Of a stretch of 18,317 nt of DNA, positions 7,514-14,155 are shown piece by piece (positions within the stretch are counted from its first letter, which is position 1; each line of letters starts with the position of its first letter). The position numbers were made by a program, and so were the translations under genes. Source of the stretch: an uncultured Azospirillum sp. (GTDB lineage: Bacteria; Pseudomonadota; Alphaproteobacteria; Azospirillales; Azospirillaceae). The stretch spans positions 1-18,317 of the forward strand of contig NZ_CAMLJP010000119.1 in the NCBI RefSeq assembly GCF_946480385.1, given 5' to 3'. The notes below the pieces were generated by a model. That model was not told the DNA's origin and ran no database searches. It saw nothing but the letters and a program-made list of their open reading frames with translations.

Positions 7514-7555
7514 ATCATAGGCGGAGGGGGAGGGCGGCCCAATGACGTGCGTCAA
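7514..7555 (-). promoter_or_regulatory. Class II FNR/FixK-type promoter of the SafE-like gene
   Basis: On the minus strand TTGAC-GCAC-GTCAT (opposite 7542-7555) matches the FNR/FixK consensus TTGAY-N4-RTCAA at all but its last base. TATGAT (opposite 7514-7519) is a strong -10. If its first base is -12, the transcript starts at 7507 and the box is centred at -41.5, the exact class II activator position. The start codon is 27 bases further on. Confidence 0.7.
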
Positions 7556-7568
7556 TGGATTGATGGGT

Positions 7569-7619
7569 GTGGGGGAAAGCGACCGGGGGTATTTCGGCGG
7601 CGGTCGCTTAACCCCACGG
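7569..7619. repeat. Pair of inverted iterons downstream of the replication gene
   Basis: GTGGGGGAAAGCGACCG at 7569-7585 (minus orientation) faces CGGTCGCTTAACCCCACGG at 7601-7619 (plus orientation) across 15 bases. Of 17 facing positions 15 are complementary, so the pair could also form a large hairpin. Both match the iteron unit found upstream of the replication gene. The second is identical over 21 bases (7599-7619) to 8819-8839. Confidence 0.8.
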
Positions 7620-7622
7620 CCT

Positions 7623-8543
7623 TCACGCCAGCAGGCGGGCGATGGGCGGGCGGCTGGGGTGGAGGACGACGCCGTCGTCGGCCGGTTCGACCTTCGCATC
7701 CGGATAGGCCGCCAGCGCATATTGCAGGGCCTGGACGAAACGCGGCTTGAAATGCTTCATCTGGTCGTATCCGGCGCCGAACTGGGCATAGAGCGACGGC
7801 CAGGAAATCGGCTGCGGCCGGCTCAGCGAATGCAGCCGGTAGGCCAGCCAGACATAGAGGTCGAGGCTGAGCGAGCGGTCCTTCAACTGCCGCACCGCCT
7901 CCTCCAGCAGCGGCACCGGATGGTCGCGCAGGGCCTGGAAGAAGGTCTCGTCCAACTGCACAACGTCGTTCCACAGCGTTCCCTGCCGGTCGTCGCCGAG
8001 ATCATCGTGGAAGATCAGCCCGCGCTTGACGATGCCGCCCTTCTCGAACACGTCGGCGTCCTCGCCATCCCAGAAGAATTTCAGGGTGCAGGCGGAAATG
8101 CGCAGCGATTGCTCGCGGAAGCCGCGGAAGGTCTCGCCGCCGACGCTGATTCCCATCCGGGTCAGCCAGTCGCGCATCGAACGGCCCAACTCGACCTCGC
8201 GGCGGCCGGTGCGCACGGCCTGGGTCTGCAGATAGATCAGGATCATCCGCGCCCGCGCGCCATAGGGCACGCCGAACAGCTTCATCTTGCCGTTCACCTT
8301 CAGCCGGCCCGGTTCGACCAGCAGCGTCACCTGATGGCCGCGCTTTTCCCAGGGAATGTCGTCGGCCAGCTTCTTGTGCGGCAGGCTGGTCAGGCAGAAG
8401 CCGCTGTAGGTGATGCCGAGATGCTGGTTCTCGTCCGCCAGGATGTCGGCGGCGATGTCCACCAGCGTCCGTTCCTCCGGCCGGACCAGGGCGCGCGCCT
8501 TGTCCCGGCCATGTTCGATCACCAGCCTGTGTATGTCGCCCAT
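7623..8543 (-). CDS. repA: Plasmid-type replication initiator, RepA_C family
   Basis: The 306-residue protein resembles the alphaproteobacterial 'plasmid encoded RepA' family (Pfam RepA_C). Recognisable stretches are SGFCLTSLPHKK, the central GVPYGARARMILIYLQT followed by EVELGRSMRDWLTRMGI, and GGETFRGFREQSLRIS. The C-terminal part contains DLYVWLAYRLHSL. These initiators bind iterons through winged-helix domains and open the origin. ATG 8543 is preferred over ATG 8570 because GGTGAGG (opposite 8549-8555) is 5 bases upstream of it. The gene is flanked by iterons on both sides and faces an AT-rich patch, which makes a self-contained origin. No parA, parB or toxin-antitoxin genes lie next to it. 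It looks intact, with no frameshift. The family assignment is from recognition of conserved stretches, not from a search. Confidence 0.85.
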   Translation of the reverse strand: MGDIHRLVIEHGRDKARALVRPEERTLVDIAADILADENQHLGITYSGFCLTSLPHKKLADDIPWEKRGHQVTLLVEPGRLKVNGKMKLFGVPYGARARMILIYLQTQAVRTGRREVELGRSMRDWLTRMGISVGGETFRGFREQSLRISACTLKFFWDGEDADVFEKGGIVKRGLIFHDDLGDDRQGTLWNDVVQLDETFFQALRDHPVPLLEEAVRQLKDRSLSLDLYVWLAYRLHSLSRPQPISWPSLYAQFGAGYDQMKHFKPRFVQALQYALAAYPDAKVEPADDGVVLHPSRPPIARLLA

Positions 8544-8599
8544 GGCAGCCTCACCCGGATGTTGTGGCATCCTGGTGAGCGGCGGGCGGTGGAGTCAAT

Positions 8600-8616
8600 G
8601 TGGGGTTAGGCGACCG
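8600..8616 (-). repeat. Inverted iteron upstream of repA
   Basis: GTGGGGTTAGGCGACCG reads CGGTCGCCTAACCCCAC on the minus strand. It differs at one base from the corresponding part of the iteron at 8821-8840. It lies in the repA promoter region, in the opposite orientation to the main array, and so may serve in autoregulation of repA. Confidence 0.75.
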
Positions 8617-8629
8617 TGCTAGTCGACGG

Positions 8630-8653
8630 TTAGTTGTTAGACTTATTAGTTGA
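8630..8653. other. AT-rich patch, candidate DNA unwinding element
   Basis: This 24-base stretch has only six G/C bases in a strongly GC-rich region. It contains TTAGTTG twice (8630-8636 and 8646-8652). It lies between the inverted iteron and the direct iteron array, next to a DnaA-box-like site, TTATCCCCA at 8662-8670, which is one base from TTATCCACA. This is the usual arrangement of an iteron origin's melting region. Confidence 0.55.
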
Positions 8654-8655
8654 GT

Positions 8656-8840
8656 CGCCGCTTATCCCCATGGGGAAAGCCCGAGTCGCGCCGCTTTTCC
8701 CCACGATTCCGACGCTTTTCCCCACGGGGAGCGAGGTGGAAAACGGGTGTCGGTCGCTTTTCCCCACGGGCCGCAAGGGGCGACTCGCGGTGGTTGCGGA
8801 GGGACTCGGGGGCAGCGGGGCGGTCGCTTAACCCCACGGG
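8656..8840 (+). repeat. Direct iteron array, candidate replication origin (oriV)
   Basis: Five plus-strand copies follow the unit CGGTCGCTTTTCCCCACGGG: 8656-8673 (diverged, with TTATCCCCATGG), 8689-8705, 8709-8728, 8751-8770 (exact) and 8821-8840 (TTAA in place of TTTT). Measured at the common CGC, the second to third spacing is 21 bases and the third to fourth is 42, so these lie on the same face of the helix. The others are 33 and 70 bases apart. The stretch 8544-8886 holds no convincing gene. It is filled by the repA leader, this array, the AT-rich patch and the inverted iteron. Confidence 0.82.
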
Positions 8841-8886
8841 TGGGACAGTGCCGGCTGCCACCGCCCAACCGGCTCCTCCGGCCCAC

Positions 8887-9726
8887 TCAATGGCTCATCA
8901 GCACCGGAACCGTCATGTGCCGCAGCATGAAGCGGGTCATGCCGCCCAGCACCAGTTCGCGGAAGCGGGAGCGGCCATAGGCGCCCATCACCAGCAGGTC
9001 GCAGCTTTCGTCGGCGGCCATGTTCAGCAGGGTGTCGCCAGGCTCCACCACGTCGGTGGCGACATGGGTGGCTTCCACGCGGCAGCCGTGACGGGACAGG
9101 TGGCGGGCGATGTCGGCGCAAGGCTCGTCGCCCAGCCCGTCCATGCTGGGCTTCGGATTGGCGGCCATCACCACAACGCGCTTGGCGGTGGTCAGCAGGG
9201 GCAGGGCGTCGCCGACGGCGCGCGCCGCCTCGCGGCTGCCGTTCCAGCCGACCAGAACCCGCTCGCCGACGGTGGCGAAGCGGCCAGCATAAGGGACGAC
9301 CAGAAGCGGCCGGCCGCATTCGAACAGAAGGTCGGCCGGCTGGGCGATCGGCTGGTCGCGGTCGCGGTCTGGATCGGGCTGGCCCACCACGACCAGGTCG
9401 GCATACCGGCCGCGCACCGCGGCGGTGATGGTCGGATCGCCTTCCTGCGCCAGCCATTCGGAGCGGTCGGTCAGGCCATGGTGGCGCATGGCGTCGTCGA
9501 AGGCCGCCGCCATCCAGTCCGTCTGATCCTTGCGGTTCTGCCGGCGGCTGTCGCGCAACTCCTGCGGGATTTCGGCTTCGATATAGCCGGGGAACACCAT
9601 GTCGGTGAAGGCATAGAGCGCGGTCAGATGCGCATCGCACCGGGTCGCGAGCCGCGCCGCAAGGTCGAGACGTGCCGCGGACGCGGGCGTATCATCGACG
9701 ACGACCAGGAAATCTTTGAGAGCCAT
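8887..9726 (-). CDS. Universal stress protein with two UspA domains
   Basis: The 279-residue cytoplasmic protein has two UspA domains in tandem (about residues 1-150 and 155-279). The first begins with KDFLVVVDDT and the second with RVLVGWNGSREAARAV. The second ends with the nucleotide-binding loop VMGAYGRSRFRELVLGGMTR, followed by VPVLMSH, the usual UspA C-terminal strand. The first domain lacks a clear glycine-rich loop (DLVVVGQPDPD instead) and is probably degenerate for ATP binding. A Shine-Dalgarno AGGA (opposite 9735-9738) is 8 bases upstream of the ATG at 9726. Such proteins act in stress and stationary-phase survival; the specific role here is unknown. It runs toward the replication module and stops 47 bases beyond the last iteron. 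Confidence 0.9.
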   Translation of the reverse strand: MALKDFLVVVDDTPASAARLDLAARLATRCDAHLTALYAFTDMVFPGYIEAEIPQELRDSRRQNRKDQTDWMAAAFDDAMRHHGLTDRSEWLAQEGDPTITAAVRGRYADLVVVGQPDPDRDRDQPIAQPADLLFECGRPLLVVPYAGRFATVGERVLVGWNGSREAARAVGDALPLLTTAKRVVVMAANPKPSMDGLGDEPCADIARHLSRHGCRVEATHVATDVVEPGDTLLNMAADESCDLLVMGAYGRSRFRELVLGGMTRFMLRHMTVPVLMSH

Positions 9727-10234
9727 GGCGTAATTCCTGCCCAAATTGTGATCGTTGCCGTTATCGTCGGGGGGTGTACGACCATGCGGTGCCGATCGGG
9801 GCGACATCCCCAGCCGCGTTGGCCCCACTTGTATTGGCAGTATAAGTCCGACCGGCTCAGCCGCCGCCTTTCCATTCCAGGGCACAGCCATGCCCTCGCC
9901 GCGTTCCTGCACCGCACAAAAGCGACCGGCGGTCGGACTTCCGGCTGGATTTGCAATCTCAGGCCGCAAGTGCTGTGACAAAGAACGGAGATAATTTCAT
10001 TGCTCATTCTCGATGGAACAGAAAACCCGGATTGTGTGCATTGTTTTTGTGCAACCGCGGCTTGAATGAATACTATGATATGCCCATGGACATGCCCATG
10101 TGTCTCCGTTGCATCGCCTGTAGAAATGTCCAAGCTCTGTTGCACTATGGCAGCTTTGGTTTTGACGGGCGGGTGACACTTCGCGTAAGTGTTGGGTATC
10201 GATTTCCTGATGAGTACCCCACTCTATCCTCGCC
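9727..10234. other. Long intergenic region between usp and the EAL protein gene, relatively AT-rich
   Basis: About 500 bases without a convincing gene, visibly richer in A/T than the flanking genes from about 9955 onward. It holds an 11-base inverted repeat (AAGTCCGACCG at 9844-9854, CGGTCGGACTT at 9930-9940), a 9-base motif repeated at a 12-base period (ATGCCCATG at 10080-10088 and 10092-10100), and the candidate promoter for the downstream gene. A 95-codon open frame at 9951-10238 has codon use unlike its neighbours and is not called. A small RNA is possible but not shown. Confidence 0.6.
10162..10192 (+). promoter_or_regulatory. Candidate promoter and operator-like dyad upstream of the EAL protein gene
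   Basis: TTGACG at 10162-10167 and TAAGTG at 10186-10191 are 18 bases apart. The -10 is embedded in a perfect inverted repeat, ACACTT at 10176-10181 and AAGTGT at 10187-10192, with a 5-base centre. Transcription would start near 10198, about 37 bases before the ATG at 10235. Confidence 0.4.
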
Positions 10235-11980
10235 ATGAGTCCAGATCCCCGAATCTCCGCGCTGGCCGACGCTTTATCGGGTGCCGCTTCCGGTGCGCCG
10301 GGGCTTGACGCTCTGCGTCAGATTCTCGACGCCATGACGGTGAAGGTGGCGTTGATGGACCCGCAGCGGCGGCACATCTACGCCAACCGCGCCTACCTGG
10401 AGATGATGGGGACGACGCTGGACAAGGCGGTCGGCGGCACCATCGGCGAATTTCTGGGGCAGGATCTCCTGCGCAACACGCAGGGTGCCGCCGAACGCGC
10501 GCTGGCGGGCGAGACGGTGCAGACCGAAGGCTGGATCACCCAGGCGGACGGCCAGCAGCGCTACGTGATGCGGCTGCACGCGCCGCACCGGGCGGAAGAC
10601 GGTACCATCACCGGCTATTTCGTGATCCTGCAGGACATGACCGAGCGCCGGCAGGTGCAGGACGACCTGTTCCGCCTCGCCTATTACGACCCGGTGACCG
10701 GGCTCGCCAACCGCCTGATGCTGCTGAAGCACATGGCGGACTATCGCAACATGGGCGAGCCCTTCACGCTCGTCATCCTGGACATCGACCGCTTCGCCGA
10801 AATCCGCAGCAGCATGGGGCAGGGCTTCGCCAACGAGCTGCTGGACGGTCTGGCGCAGCGAATGGCGGCGCAGGCTGCGTCCTTCGACCTGATCGCGCGC
10901 GTCAGCGACCATGCCTTCGCCATGCTGGCCGGCGGCGTCTGCGACCGGCCGGCGCTGGAAAGCGCCATCGAGGACTTGGCGGCGGTGGTGCGCTCCGCCC
11001 GCTCCAGCTCCGGCGGCACCGTGTTCCTGTCCGCCAGCATCGGCGTCGCCGTCTCGATGCCGACGCACGAGCGTCCCGACGACGTGCTGCGCGATGCCGA
11101 GATCGCCACTGCCCGCGCCCGCGAGCAGGGGGGCGGCCGGCAGGCCTGGTTCGATCCGGCGATGCATTCCCATGTGGTCGAGCAGGTGCGGCTGGAGCAC
11201 GATCTGCGTGGCGCGCTGGACAGCGGCAGCGACCTCTGGGTCGCCTACCAGCCGATCGTGGAGATGGTGACCGGCGGTCTCGCGGGGTTCGAGGCGCTGA
11301 TGCGCTGGACCCATCCCGAACGCGGCAACATTCCCCCCGGCATTTTCATCCCGATCGCCGAGAGCACCGGTCTGGTGGTATCGCTCGGCACCTGGGTGTT
11401 GCGGCAGGCCTGCCGGCAGATCGCGGAGTGGCAGGACCGCCGCGAACCGGGCTCGGCCCCGCTGTTCATGAGTGTCAATCTGTCCAGCCACCAGCTGTCC
11501 GACCCCAACTTCGTCCAGGTCGTGCGCGAGGTTCTGCGCGAAACCGGGGTGGAGCCGTCCTGGATCAAGCTGGAGCTGACGGAAAGCGCGGTGATGGACA
11601 AGGCGGAACAGTCGATCCGCCTGCTGCGCGACCTGCGGGCGCTGGGCATCAAGCTGTCGATCGACGATTTCGGCACCGGCTATTCGTCGCTGTCCTACCT
11701 GCACAAGCTGCCGATCGACAGCCTGAAGGTCGACCGGTCCTTCGTCTCGGCCATGCACCAGTCGGAGGAAAACCGCGCCATCGTCCGCATCATCATGGAT
11801 CTGGCGCGCCTGCTGGGCTTCGACGTGATCGCCGAAGGCATCGAGACCAGCGCCGACGCCAATCTGCTGCGCGCGCTGGCCTGCGACTATGGCCAGGGCT
11901 ATCACTTCGCCCGCCCCTTGCCGGCGGCGGAGGCGGGCAAGCTGGTCGGCGGGGAACTGCCGTGGCAGATGCCGCGGTGA
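10235..11980 (+). CDS. PAS-GGDEF-EAL protein, probable c-di-GMP phosphodiesterase
   Basis: The 581-residue protein has an N-terminal PAS domain (about residues 20-140), a GGDEF-like domain (about 150-310) and an EAL domain (about 320-575). The GGDEF signature is degenerate: V223-S-D-H-A-F228 stands where RxGGDEF is expected, so it is unlikely to make c-di-GMP and may instead bind GTP as a regulator. The EAL domain keeps its key residues: E353-A-L in GFEALMRW, the Asn of SVNLSS, ELTES, D477-D478-F-G-T-G, K in DSLKVDRSFV and E534/E537 in AEGIET. It should therefore hydrolyse c-di-GMP. No transmembrane segment is seen, so the PAS sensor is cytoplasmic. The ATG at 10235 lacks a strong Shine-Dalgarno sequence. 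The gene ends opposite the PrcB-like gene. Confidence 0.92.
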   Translation: MSPDPRISALADALSGAASGAPGLDALRQILDAMTVKVALMDPQRRHIYANRAYLEMMGTTLDKAVGGTIGEFLGQDLLRNTQGAAERALAGETVQTEGWITQADGQQRYVMRLHAPHRAEDGTITGYFVILQDMTERRQVQDDLFRLAYYDPVTGLANRLMLLKHMADYRNMGEPFTLVILDIDRFAEIRSSMGQGFANELLDGLAQRMAAQAASFDLIARVSDHAFAMLAGGVCDRPALESAIEDLAAVVRSARSSSGGTVFLSASIGVAVSMPTHERPDDVLRDAEIATARAREQGGGRQAWFDPAMHSHVVEQVRLEHDLRGALDSGSDLWVAYQPIVEMVTGGLAGFEALMRWTHPERGNIPPGIFIPIAESTGLVVSLGTWVLRQACRQIAEWQDRREPGSAPLFMSVNLSSHQLSDPNFVQVVREVLRETGVEPSWIKLELTESAVMDKAEQSIRLLRDLRALGIKLSIDDFGTGYSSLSYLHKLPIDSLKVDRSFVSAMHQSEENRAIVRIIMDLARLLGFDVIAEGIETSADANLLRALACDYGQGYHFARPLPAAEAGKLVGGELPWQMPR

Positions 11981-11984
11981 GGGT

Positions 11985-12001
11985 GGCGGCCTGACGCCGC
12001 C
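11985..12001. terminator. Hairpin between convergent genes
   Basis: GGCGGC at 11985-11990 pairs with GCCGCC at 11996-12001 across a 5-base loop. It lies just after the EAL gene stop and before the convergent lipoprotein gene stop at 12026. There is no T run, so terminator function is uncertain. Confidence 0.3.
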
Positions 12002-12025
12002 CCCTGAACCTTGCTTTCCTCGGGC

Positions 12026-12493
12026 TTACTTCCCCCGGACGAACTTGGGCGTACCCGCCGCGCTGGGCAGCAGGCGGATGGCGTAGGGGCTGGTGCGCAT
12101 CTGCGCCACTGCCTGGGCCGGGCCCGGCACGCTCTCGTGATAGCCGACGATCAGGTCCGCGCCCTTCTGCTGCACGCTGTCGATGGCGACGCCATAGCCG
12201 GCCGTATCGCGCGGCCCCAGGAAGACCGCCACCGCCATCCGGCCGCCGGGCAGGGAGGACGGGGCCGGCTCGCCGACCCGCGCCCACAGCGCCGACCATT
12301 CGCCGGCATCGCGGGCGACGACATAGGCGCGTTCGGCGGCGCTGCTGTGGTCGCCCTGCCAGCCGGTCCCGGCCTCCGCCTGGGCCGGCAGCAGGTTGCC
12401 GTCGGCACGGTCGTTGCCGCCCTGGCAGGCGGCCAGAAGCAGCGCGGGCGTGAACAGCAGCGGGATCAGGCGGAGACGGAACGGCATCTTCAT
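12026..12493 (-). CDS. Lipoprotein with PrcB_C-like domain
   Basis: The 155-residue protein starts with a basic, hydrophobic signal peptide ending in the lipobox L20-A-A-C23, so it should be a lipoprotein. The C-terminal part (about residues 60-150) resembles the PrcB_C domain, named after the PrcB subunit of a spirochaete protease complex. Matching features are the EWSALWARVG segment, a beta strand MAVAVFLGPRDTAGYGVAI, GADLIVGYHESVPGP and SPYAIRLLP. Family function is unknown in proteobacteria. Its ATG lies 7 bases after the stop of the M20 amidohydrolase, so the two are probably cotranscribed. No good Shine-Dalgarno is visible in that short gap, which suggests coupled translation. ATG 12487 is an alternative start. 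Confidence 0.75.
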   Translation of the reverse strand: MKMPFRLRLIPLLFTPALLLAACQGGNDRADGNLLPAQAEAGTGWQGDHSSAAERAYVVARDAGEWSALWARVGEPAPSSLPGGRMAVAVFLGPRDTAGYGVAIDSVQQKGADLIVGYHESVPGPAQAVAQMRTSPYAIRLLPSAAGTPKFVRGK

Positions 12494-12500
12494 GGGACGG

Positions 12501-13682
12501 TCAGGCGCTCCGCGGCAGGATCGTCTCGACCAGCGAGGCCCAATAGCTGGCGCCGGTGGTCAGGATCGCGTCGTTGAAGTCGTAGTGCGGGTTGTGCAGG
12601 CGGCAGGAGGTCCCAAGATGACCGCCATGGCCGAGCCAGATGTAGGCGCCCGGCCGCTCCCTCAGCATGTACCCGAAATCCTCCGCCGCCATGGTCGGGG
12701 CAGGGGCCCAGATCACATTCTCCTCGCCCACCACCCTGGCGGCGGCGGCGGCGGCGATGCGCGCTTCGGGCTCGCTGTTGATCGTGGCGGGGTAGCCGGG
12801 GCGGAAGCGCAACTCGGCCTTGGCGCCGAAGCCTTCGGCGATGCTGGAGACGAGGCGGCCGAACTGCTCCTGGATGCGGCGGTGGTTCTCTTCCGAGAAG
12901 GTGCGCATGGTGCCGCGCATCCGCGCGCTGTCGGGGATGACGTTGGCGGCGGTCCCGGCCTCCACCACCGTGATCGACACCACGGCGCTTTCGGCTGGGT
13001 TGGTGCCGCGGCTGACCAGGCTCTGCGCCGCGGTGATGATGTGGGCCGACACCAGCACCGGGTCGATGCCGCGGTGGGGCATGGCGGCGTGGGCGCCATG
13101 GCCGGTCACATGAATTTCGAACTGGTTGGCCGCCGCCATCACCGGGCCGGGATGAACGGCGATCTGGCCGGCCGGCAGTTCCGGCCAATTGTGCAGGCCA
13201 TAGACCTGCTCGCAGTCGAACTGCCGGAACAGCCCGTCGTCGATCATCCGCTTCGCACCGCCCAGCCCTTCCTCGGCCGGCTGGAAGATGAAGTGGACGG
13301 TACCGTCGAAGTTGCGGGTCTCCGCCAGATAGCGCGCGGCGCCCAGCAGCATCGTCGTGTGCCCGTCATGGCCGCAGGCGTGCATCTTGCCGGCGTGGCG
13401 CGAGGCATGGTCGAAGTCGTTGGCCTCCGGCATCGGCAGCGCGTCCATGTCGGCGCGCAGGCCGATGGTCCGGCCGCTGTCGGTGCCGAGCCCCTTCAGG
13501 GTGCCGACCACCCCGGTCCCGCCCAGGCCGCGATGCACCGTGATGCCGAATTCCGCCAGCTTCGCAGCGACGATGTCGGAGGTGCGCTTCTCCTCGAACC
13601 CCAGTTCCGGGTGGGCATGGATGTCGCGCCGCCACGCGGTCATGTCGTCCTGGAAGGCGGCGATGCGGTTGTTGATCGGCAT
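12501..13682 (-). CDS. M20 family amidohydrolase (hippurate hydrolase / aminoacylase type)
   Basis: The 393-residue cytoplasmic metallohydrolase has the M20D pattern: H22-A-H-P-E-L-G near the N-terminus, R76-A-D-M-D-A-L-P, the metal-binding M100-H-A-C103-G-H105-D-G-H108, Q134-P-A-E-E138, G162-L-H164-N-W, and a late HNPHYDFND segment. It is expected to remove acyl groups from N-acyl amino acids or related amides such as hippurate; the exact substrate cannot be told. The length is normal. The ATG at 13682 is chosen from family alignment; the frame is open further upstream but without family-like sequence. The 200 bases up to the DUF1272 gene contain a palindrome, GGCCGGAACCGGCC at 13781-13794, and no clear promoter. 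Confidence 0.92.
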   Translation of the reverse strand: MPINNRIAAFQDDMTAWRRDIHAHPELGFEEKRTSDIVAAKLAEFGITVHRGLGGTGVVGTLKGLGTDSGRTIGLRADMDALPMPEANDFDHASRHAGKMHACGHDGHTTMLLGAARYLAETRNFDGTVHFIFQPAEEGLGGAKRMIDDGLFRQFDCEQVYGLHNWPELPAGQIAVHPGPVMAAANQFEIHVTGHGAHAAMPHRGIDPVLVSAHIITAAQSLVSRGTNPAESAVVSITVVEAGTAANVIPDSARMRGTMRTFSEENHRRIQEQFGRLVSSIAEGFGAKAELRFRPGYPATINSEPEARIAAAAAARVVGEENVIWAPAPTMAAEDFGYMLRERPGAYIWLGHGGHLGTSCRLHNPHYDFNDAILTTGASYWASLVETILPRSA

Positions 13683-13882
13683 GTCTCTAACGTCTGGTTG
13701 GAACGGCTGAATGGCGTTCAGGGGAACTGGCGGGAGAAGGTGGCAAAGGTCAGTGGATGGGCAAGGAAGATGGAGCGTTCGGCCGGAACCGGCCAGATCG
13801 GGGCGGGTTCCCGGATGTGGCGGCGCCAGTCTGGCCGATTTGTGTGGCGAACGCCAGCGACAGCAAAGAGCAATTCCGGGAC

Positions 13883-14155
13883 TTAAAACGGCGCGGCTCC
13901 ACCGCTGGTAAACACCGCGGCGCAGCCGTCGGGTTTGACGATCCGGGTGGTCGATGGCGGGTTGGCCGTCAGCTTCGACGCCGGACGGATCGGCCGCCGC
14001 ACCAGCTCGCCCCCGCAGTTCGGGCAGCGCTCCCCCGGCAGGCGGGCGCGGCAGTCGGCGCAGAAGGTGCACTCGAAGGAGCAGATATAGGCGTCCGGCG
14101 CCTCGGGCGGCAGGTCGCGGTCACAGCATTCGCAGTTGGGGCGCAGGTCCAGCAT
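13883..14155 (-). CDS. DUF1272 zinc-ribbon-like small protein
   Basis: The 90-residue protein has the DUF1272 cysteine pattern: C8-x-C10-C11, C25-x3-C29-x2-C32-x2-C35 and C44-P-N-C47, which suggests two bound zinc ions. The rest of the conserved start, MLDLRPNCECCDRDLPP, is typical of the family. Function is unknown. The C-terminal tail after residue 60 is low in conserved features and may be disordered. A Shine-Dalgarno GGAGA (opposite 14163-14167) lies about 7 bases upstream. It is on the same strand as the M20 gene downstream but 200 bases away, so it is probably a separate unit. Confidence 0.88.
   Translation of the reverse strand: MLDLRPNCECCDRDLPPEAPDAYICSFECTFCADCRARLPGERCPNCGGELVRRPIRPASKLTANPPSTTRIVKPDGCAAVFTSGGAAPF

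Noticed and set aside
8656..8840. Repeat array considered as CRISPR
   Set aside because: Units are about 20 bases with variable, very short spacing, include degenerate and inverted copies, and adjoin a replication initiator; no cas genes.
8650..9978. 442-codon plus-strand frame through the iterons and opposite usp
   Set aside because: It starts inside the repeat array and is antisense to a clear UspA protein; the product is His/Gln/Gly-rich and featureless.
9951..10238. 95-codon plus-strand frame ending in an ATGA overlap with the EAL gene
   Set aside because: Third-position composition is unlike the surrounding genes, the frame crosses the candidate promoter, and no family features are visible. 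The overlap is probably chance.
13781..13794. Palindrome GGCCGGAACCGGCC as an operator of the M20 gene
   Set aside because: Such G/C palindromes are expected by chance in this composition, and no promoter could be placed around it.
12396..13886. Long plus-strand frame opposite the M20 gene
   Set aside because: Antisense shadow; the minus-strand protein has complete catalytic motifs.
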